64,000 bases of DNA from assembly GCA_020072785.1 (NCBI GenBank), contig JAIQGG010000002.1:1-64000 (forward strand). Direction: 5' to 3'. Position 1 is the stretch's first letter. Every line of letters starts with the position of its first letter. The translations under genes were made by a program, and so were the position numbers. This document shows positions 59,277 through 64,000 of this stretch, piece after piece. This DNA is from Terriglobia bacterium (GTDB lineage: Bacteria > Acidobacteriota > Terriglobia > Acidiferrales > UBA7541). A model generated the notes under the pieces. That model was not told the origin of the DNA, did not search any database, and was given only the letters and a program-made list of their open reading frames with translations.

Positions 59277-59942
59277 ATGGAAAAGCTGCTGATTGTGGAC
59301 GACGACGAAGCCCTGCGGCGCCTGGTGCGCCTGAATCTGAAAGACACGTATGAAATCATCGACACCGGAGTGCCCGAAGAGGCGCTGGCGCTGGCCATGG
59401 AGCACAAGCCCGACGCCATTCTGCTGGACTTGAGGATGCCGCACTATTCCGGATTCGAACTCTGCCAGATGCTCACCTCGTTCAGCCGCACGCAGTTGAT
59501 TCCCGTGCTGATCGTGAGCGGAGAGGCCGGGGCGCAGACCAAGGAATTCTGCCGCGATCTCGGGGCAGCAGCCTACTTCGAAAAGCCGGTAGACTTCGAG
59601 GCTTTGAAGGCGTGTCTGGCGCGAACGGTGACCACGAAGCGCAAGGAACGGCGCAGCGAAGTGCGCGTGCGCCTGCGCGTGCCGCTGAAGCTGCGCGGAA
59701 CCGACGCCCAGGGGAAGCCCTTCGAAGCCGTGACGAGCACGGAGAACGTCAGCTTGAGCGGCTTTCTCTGCGGATGCGCCGCAGTCTTGCAGAAGGACGC
59801 CATCGTCGGGGTGTATCTGGCCAGCGCAAGCGAAGAGTACGTGGGCAAGGCCCGGGTGGTGCGCGCCGAGGCCGAGGGCACACCGTTCCCGCGGTACGGC
59901 ATGCGCTTTGTCGAAAAAGAAGGGCGCTGGGTGCTGCAGTAG
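59277..59942 (+). CDS. REC-PilZ response regulator
   Basis: 221 aa. Receiver with D8-D9-D10, phospho-acceptor D51 (LLDLRMP), S81 and K103 (FEKPVD); PilZ domain with RRSEVR (125-130) and NVSLSGFL (157-164). AGGAGGGAAG lies about 10 nt before the ATG at 59277. Immediately downstream of the hybrid kinase, so it is probably phosphorylated by it and links the signal to c-di-GMP. Same architecture as the 37453 gene. Confidence 0.92.
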   Translation: MEKLLIVDDDEALRRLVRLNLKDTYEIIDTGVPEEALALAMEHKPDAILLDLRMPHYSGFELCQMLTSFSRTQLIPVLIVSGEAGAQTKEFCRDLGAAAYFEKPVDFEALKACLARTVTTKRKERRSEVRVRLRVPLKLRGTDAQGKPFEAVTSTENVSLSGFLCGCAAVLQKDAIVGVYLASASEEYVGKARVVRAEAEGTPFPRYGMRFVEKEGRWVLQ

Positions 59943-60234
59943 CCTGGGGCCGCCGGCGCCAGGCTGCCGGCCGGGACTTTCGAAGGAGACGGCCGGGCGC
60001 GGCTCTCTGCGCGGCGAGTTCGGACGAGGGCGTGTCCGAGCATCTGCAAAAGACTGCCGGAGGCGCACCGGGACGCGATTTTCCGGGCCTGCAAAACCCT
60101 CCCATCGGCTTCGATGCCAACAAAGGATTTTTGTGCGCCGGGGTGCCGGGCCACCGGAGTCCCGTGCGTTTCCGCTTTTCCAATCGCCGCGCAGCGCATA
60201 CAATACACGGCTCTTCAGTTGACAGGAGGAAGTC

Positions 60235-61806
60235 ATGCCGGTGGCGCGGGCGCTCATCAGTGTTTTCGATAAAACAGGGGTTGTGGACTTTGCCAAGCGG
60301 CTGGCCGCGCTGCGCATCGAGATCGTCTCGACGGGAGGGACGGCCAAGCTACTGCGGGAAGCGGGGCTGGCGGTGCGCGACGTGGCCGAACTGACGGGCT
60401 GGCCGGAGATGCTGGGCGGGCGGGTAAAGACGCTGCATCCGAAGGTGCACGGCGGGCTGCTGTTCCGGCGCAATCTGGCCGAGGACCGCAAGCAGGCCGA
60501 GGAACATGGGATCGCGCCGATCGATCTGGTGGCAGTGAACCTATACCCGTTCGAAGCCACGGCGGCCAAGGCGGGGCTGACCGCGGAAGAGCTGATCGAG
60601 AATATCGACATCGGCGGGCCGACGATGCTGCGGAGTGCGGCGAAGAATTTCGAGAGCGTGACGGTGGTGTGCGATCCGGGGGATTACGGGCGGGTGGCCG
60701 GGGAGCTGGAGGCGACGGGGGAGACGGCGCTGGCCACGCGGCTGGAACTGGCGCGCAAGGTGTACGCCACGACGTCGCGCTACGACGGGATGATCACGAC
60801 GGAGCTGGAGCGGCTGACGGCAGCGGCGGGGCGCGTGGCGCTGGGGGAGAAGGCGGTGCTGCCGGAGCGGCTGCACCTGGCGCTGGAGCGGCAGCGGCCG
60901 CTGCGCTATGGCGAGAACCCGCACCAGGCGGCGGCGCTGTACGTGCCGGCGGGGCGCGCGGCGGCGGGGCTGGCCGCGGCGAAGCAGCTGCAGGGCAAGG
61001 AGCTTTCCTACAACAATTACGTGGACCTGGAAGCGGCGCGCAGCCTGGCGGGAGAGTTCCGGCGGCCGGCAGCGGTGATCATCAAGCACAATAATCCGTG
61101 CGGGACGGCGGAGCAGGAGACGCTGCTGGAGGCGTACCGGAAGGCGTATGCCTGCGATCCGGTGTCGGCGTTCGGCGGGGTGCTGGCGTTTAACCGCGTG
61201 GTGGACGGGGCGACGGCGGAAGAGGTGGCCAAGCTGTTCGTGGAGTGCATCGTGGCGCCAGGCTTTGAGGAGCAGGCGCTGGCGGCGCTGGGGGCGAAGA
61301 AAAATCTGCGGCTGCTGGAGCTGCCGGCGGGCGGGCTGGATCCCGAGCGCGCGCCGCAACTCAAACAGATCTCCGGCGGAGTGCTGGTGCAGCAGCCGGA
61401 CCTGGGGGAATTGAACGAGGCGGAATTGAAGGTGGCCACGAAGCGCGCGCCGACGGCGGCAGAGCTGGCGGCGCTGAAGTTCGCGTGGAAGGTGGCCAAG
61501 CACGTGAAGTCCAACGCCATCGTGTTTGCGCGGGACGGGCAGACGCTGGGCGTGGGCGCGGGGCAGATGAGCCGCGTGGATTCGGTGAAGCTGGCGGTGA
61601 TGAAGGCGCAGAATCCGCTGGCGGGCTGCGTGGTGGCCTCGGACGCGTTCTTTCCGTTCGCGGACGGCGTGGAAGAGGCGGCGAAGGCCGGGGCCACGGC
61701 GGTGATTCAGCCGGGCGGGTCGGTGCGCGACGCCGAGGTGATTGCCGCGGCGGACCGGCTGAACCTGGCCATGGTGTTTACCGGGATGCGGCACTTCCTG
61801 CACTGA
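60235..61806 (+). CDS. purH: Bifunctional AICAR transformylase/IMP cyclohydrolase
   Basis: 523 aa, last two steps of IMP synthesis. N-terminal cyclohydrolase ([35 protein letters not shown]) and C-terminal transformylase ([22 protein letters not shown] with the catalytic Lys-His; [12 protein letters not shown]). AGGAGG 6 nt before the ATG. A TACAAT at 60199 may be its -10 box. The 292-bp gap upstream has no other gene. Confidence 0.96.
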   Translation: MPVARALISVFDKTGVVDFAKRLAALRIEIVSTGGTAKLLREAGLAVRDVAELTGWPEMLGGRVKTLHPKVHGGLLFRRNLAEDRKQAEEHGIAPIDLVAVNLYPFEATAAKAGLTAEELIENIDIGGPTMLRSAAKNFESVTVVCDPGDYGRVAGELEATGETALATRLELARKVYATTSRYDGMITTELERLTAAAGRVALGEKAVLPERLHLALERQRPLRYGENPHQAAALYVPAGRAAAGLAAAKQLQGKELSYNNYVDLEAARSLAGEFRRPAAVIIKHNNPCGTAEQETLLEAYRKAYACDPVSAFGGVLAFNRVVDGATAEEVAKLFVECIVAPGFEEQALAALGAKKNLRLLELPAGGLDPERAPQLKQISGGVLVQQPDLGELNEAELKVATKRAPTAAELAALKFAWKVAKHVKSNAIVFARDGQTLGVGAGQMSRVDSVKLAVMKAQNPLAGCVVASDAFFPFADGVEEAAKAGATAVIQPGGSVRDAEVIAAADRLNLAMVFTGMRHFLH

Positions 61807-61865
61807 GCCCGGTCAGCAGTCCGGCGCTGCCAAAGCGATTCCAGAAAAGCATGTAGCGCCCGCTT

Positions 61866-62315
61866 TCAGGTGGGCATGGGACCCGCATGGGGCGGGGTGT
61901 TCTCCGAGGAGAGAAATTCGCGGAGGCGCGTTTCGAGGGTGTTGCGGACGGCGCGGAAGGCCGCGAGTTGTTCTTCGGGGGAGCCGGCAACCGCGGCGGG
62001 GTCGGGCAGACTCCAATGCAGGCGCTGCGGCGCGCCGGGGAAGATGGGGCACTGTTCGGCGGCGCTGTCGCAGACGGTGATGACGGTGTCGAAGCGCTGG
62101 CCGTCGAATTCGGCCACGGATTTGGAGCGCTGGGCGGAAATGTCCACGGCGATCTCGCGCATAGCCTGAACCGCCAGGGGATTAAGGCCGGCGGGCCGGG
62201 TTCCCGCGCTGTGGACCTCGACGGCGGAGCCACCGAGGTGACGGAGCAGGCCTTCGGCCATCTGGCTGCGCGCGGAGTTGCCGGTGCAGAGGATAAGGAC
62301 GCGCTTCGGCTTCAT
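61866..62315 (-). CDS. arsC: Arsenate reductase, low-MW phosphatase type
   Basis: 149 aa. The phosphatase loop CTGNSARS (C10) and the redox cysteines C82 and C89 (VCDSAAEQCPIFPG) identify the thioredoxin-coupled ArsC of the pI258 type. It turns arsenate into arsenite for methylation or export. Start at the ATG at 62315, 16 bp after arsM. C-terminus SSENTPPHAGPMPT runs past the usual end. A TGTAG-headed weak hairpin lies downstream at about 61851. Confidence 0.94.
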   Translation of the reverse strand: MKPKRVLILCTGNSARSQMAEGLLRHLGGSAVEVHSAGTRPAGLNPLAVQAMREIAVDISAQRSKSVAEFDGQRFDTVITVCDSAAEQCPIFPGAPQRLHWSLPDPAAVAGSPEEQLAAFRAVRNTLETRLREFLSSENTPPHAGPMPT

Positions 62316-62331
62316 TTTCCTCTTCTCTGTC

Positions 62332-63183
62332 CTATGCGCAGCAGGCTGGGCCACAACACGCGGTTTGCGCGACGGGCTTGGCGGCGCGGACGAAGGCGCT
62401 CATGAATTTGCCGTCAATGAGCGGAGCGATGGCGTCGGCGTCCAAGCCGCTGTGTGCCAGATAGCCCCGGGCTTCCTCGGCGCGGTAGATGCGCGTGGGT
62501 TCGACGGCGATGGAGGTGAAGCCTGCGCGCGCCAGCTTTTCGCGGTACTCGCGCTCTTCGAGGGCGCCGGCGATGCAGCCGGCCCACAGCTCGATGCTCT
62601 TGCGGATGGCCGCGGGAACTTCGCCGCGCACGACGACGTCGGAGACGGCGAAGCGGCCGCCGGGCTTGAGCACGCGGAAAGCTTCGGCAAGGACGCGGTC
62701 CTTGTCGCCGGAAAGATTGATCACGCAATTGGAGATGATGACATCCACGGAATTATCAGGCAGGGGAATGCTTTCGATCGTGCCTTTCAGGAATTCGGCG
62801 TTCTGGACGCCGGCCTTGCGCTGGTTCTCCCGCGCCAGGGCCAGCATCTCGTCGGTCATGTCCAGGCCATAGGCTTTGCCCGCGGGGCCGACGCGGCGCG
62901 CCGAGAGCAGGACGTCAATGCCGCCGCCGGAGCCGAGGTCGAGGACGATCTCCCCGGGTTTCAGCTGGGCGAGGGCGGTGGGATTGCCGCAGCCGAGGGA
63001 AGCGGTGACGGCCTCGGTGGGGAGAGCGGCTTTCTGGGTTTCGTCGTAGAGATCGGTGGTGATGGGATCGCAAGCGGAAAGTTCGGCGCCGCCGCCGCAG
63101 CAGGCGCTGCCGCCGCTGGTGACCTGGCGGGCCGCCGCCGCGTACTTCTGTTTAACCGCTTCCTGAATGTTGGTGTCGGACAT
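62332..63183 (-). CDS. arsM: Arsenite S-adenosylmethionine methyltransferase
   Basis: 283 aa. Rossmann methyltransferase with [12 protein letters not shown] for SAM. The three arsenite-binding cysteines C65 (LGCGNP), C153 (SNCVINL) and C203 (WAGCIAG) match ArsM, and C28-C29 lie in a GSACCGGG linker. A Cys-rich tail ([10 protein letters not shown]) may add metal binding. AAGGAG is 6 nt before the ATG at 63183. It methylates As(III), usually to volatile or less toxic species. The upstream in-frame codons (VDRFAVTH) come from the palindrome at 63205 and are outside the gene. Confidence 0.93.
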   Translation of the reverse strand: MSDTNIQEAVKQKYAAAARQVTSGGSACCGGGAELSACDPITTDLYDETQKAALPTEAVTASLGCGNPTALAQLKPGEIVLDLGSGGGIDVLLSARRVGPAGKAYGLDMTDEMLALARENQRKAGVQNAEFLKGTIESIPLPDNSVDVIISNCVINLSGDKDRVLAEAFRVLKPGGRFAVSDVVVRGEVPAAIRKSIELWAGCIAGALEEREYREKLARAGFTSIAVEPTRIYRAEEARGYLAHSGLDADAIAPLIDGKFMSAFVRAAKPVAQTACCGPACCA

Positions 63184-63204
63184 GTTGTTCTCCTTTGTAT
63201 GCGT

Positions 63205-63219
63205 GACCGCGAAGCGGTC
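63205..63219. repeat. 15-nt palindromic element between arsR and arsM
   Basis: GACCGCGAAGCGGTC (minus strand reads GACCGCTTCGCGGTC). A second hairpin, CCGCCCTCTGAAGAGGGCGG, lies at 63237-63256 in the same gap. Confidence 0.88.
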
Positions 63220-63262
63220 AACTTGCAAGAAAATTCCCGCCCTCTGAAGAGGGCGGCTACAG

Positions 63263-63604
63263 TCAGGCCTTCAGGTGCACGATGGCCTCCGGGGCTACGG
63301 CGCGGCTGCGCGTGCAGCACTCGTCGTAGAGAAACCCGAGCAATTCGCGCAGGGCGCCGGTTTCCGCGGCATACCACAAGAACTGGCGGTCGCGCTGCAC
63401 CGTGATCAGTCCCACCTGCTTCAGTTTTTCCAGGTGATGGGAGAGGGTCGAAGCGGGGATGCCCAGCTCTTCCTGAATGTCTCCGGCACAGAGGCCCCCG
63501 GGGTGCGCGGCCAGCAGAGCGCGGACGATCTGCAAACGCGGGGCGGCGCCGAGAGCGGCAAAGCGCTGAGCAGTGCGGGAAACGAGAAGGGGATCGGGCT
63601 TCAT
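63263..63604 (-). CDS. arsR: ArsR-family arsenic-responsive repressor
   Basis: 113 aa, winged helix-turn-helix: [20 protein letters not shown], then [16 protein letters not shown] and a wing ([13 protein letters not shown]). Metal-binding cysteines are probably C-C in DECCTRS near the C-terminus plus C in GLCAG. First gene of an arsR-arsM-arsC operon. ATG at 63604; the frame is open farther upstream without homology. Confidence 0.92.
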   Translation of the reverse strand: MKPDPLLVSRTAQRFAALGAAPRLQIVRALLAAHPGGLCAGDIQEELGIPASTLSHHLEKLKQVGLITVQRDRQFLWYAAETGALRELLGFLYDECCTRSRAVAPEAIVHLKA

Positions 63605-63607
63605 TGC

Positions 63608-63627
63608 ATTTCGATAGTTGCAGAAAT
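63608..63627 (-). promoter_or_regulatory. Candidate ArsR operator
   Basis: ATTTCGATAGTTGCAGAAAT, with ATTTC and GAAAT arms separated by 10 nt, lies directly upstream of arsR, where autorepression is expected. Confidence 0.5.
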
Positions 63628-63706
63628 AGGGAAATAACGCAAGGCTTTTTTTCGCAAGTCTCCGGTGGCCCTCTTGCCGCTCGGGGAACTGTTTTTCAGT
63701 TGGTTT

Positions 63707-63735
63707 TTGACCGTGTCCGGCCTGCATGGGATAAT
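63707..63735 (+). promoter_or_regulatory. Promoter of the 63757 gene
   Basis: TTGACC (63707-63712), 17-bp spacer, GATAAT (63730-63735), 21 nt before the ATG at 63757. Confidence 0.7.
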
Positions 63736-63756
63736 TCCTAGTTTGAGGCGCAAGAG

Positions 63757-64000
63757 ATGAACCTACTTCGTGGCTTTACCGGCAAGCTGATGATGGCGGC
63801 GCTGGGGGTTTCGGCGGCCGGGCTGTCGCTGTGCGGGCAGCAGGCGCCCGCGGCCGCAGCGGCGCCAGTGTTCGCGGCGGCCGGTGCCGGGCCGAGCCAG
63901 CCGCAGGGTGCGGTGAGCGGAGCGAGCCGCGCCGACGCCTACTACAATTACATGATGGGGCACATCGCGGAACTGCGGTACGAGTCCACGAGCCAGACGG
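63757..64000 (+). CDS. Secreted Ala-rich protein, 3'-truncated by window edge
   Basis: 81 codons seen. A signal peptide (FTGKLMMAALGVSAAGLSLCG) is followed by an Ala/Pro/Gly linker and ADAYYNYMMGHIAELRYES, which looks like the first helix pair of a TPR-type domain. Cys26 at the end of the hydrophobic stretch lacks a canonical lipobox. GAGG is 9 nt before the ATG. The rest is outside the window. Confidence 0.75.
   Translation, partial: MNLLRGFTGKLMMAALGVSAAGLSLCGQQAPAAAAAPVFAAAGAGPSQPQGAVSGASRADAYYNYMMGHIAELRYESTSQT

Overview
This 64 kb window is a piece of a GC-rich bacterial chromosome, mostly core metabolism with a few accessory islands. Gene content points to an Acidobacteriota-like soil bacterium: a full-length B12-dependent methionine synthase, menaquinone made by the futalosine route, a succinylase-type lysine/diaminopimelate operon, secreted VWA-domain and SIMPL proteins, several PilZ proteins and many short dispersed hairpin repeats. 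The phylum is an inference; no rRNA or tRNA gene was found.

Layout. 0-1.3 kb: end of a protein built of near-identical Ig-like repeats. 1.7-16.9 kb: metH, a LuxR-type regulator, galE, a GT2 glycosyltransferase, mtaB, acpS, pgeF, rlmN, a cysteine dioxygenase-like gene, an M16 peptidase, a SIMPL protein and a YycJ-like hydrolase. 17.0-19.9 kb: a transposon-like segment with 20-bp terminal inverted repeats and a 13-bp flanking direct repeat, carrying three passenger genes. Its right end lies against the -35 box of a promoter driving a lysine riboswitch, followed by M20 peptidase/dapE-dapB-dapA-dapD (20.2-23.7 kb). 24-29.7 kb: repeat-rich DNA, a gene remnant, and an AT-richer island with a Z1-family ATPase, a 79-aa protein and a truncated DUF433 gene. 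29.8-33.9 kb: purB, efp, an exported Xaa-Pro peptidase and cytochrome c. 34-37 kb: an unexplained three-gene cluster with an AHL-lactonase-like hydrolase. 37.4-45.8 kb: REC-PilZ and PilZ proteins, hemolysin III, two envelope glycosyltransferases, quinone reductase, a K+ channel-like protein and OsmC. 45.9-47.1 kb: orphan HicB, a DUF486 protein and a RelE-type toxin-antitoxin pair with a clear promoter/operator. 47.2-50 kb: mqnE-mqnP-ubiX. 50-56.6 kb: VWA protein, TonB-C-like protein, larB, an alcohol dehydrogenase, selA and a coiled-coil protein. 57-64 kb: a hybrid histidine kinase plus REC-PilZ regulator, purH, an arsR-arsM-arsC operon and the start of a secreted protein.

The most unusual material is in the repeats. 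(1) A 15-nt palindrome, GACCGCnnnGCGGTC, sits between genes and also in frame inside genes (pgeF twice in tandem, dapD twice, and a decayed copy in the dioxygenase), so it is translated as a VDR(S/F)AVA peptide; this resembles the Rickettsia palindromic elements. (2) A hairpin family with GATAA...TTATC arms bounds single accessory genes at 17-20 kb and 50-51 kb, giving them a cassette-like look. (3) The TIR-flanked element abuts and preserves the promoter of the lysine riboswitch.
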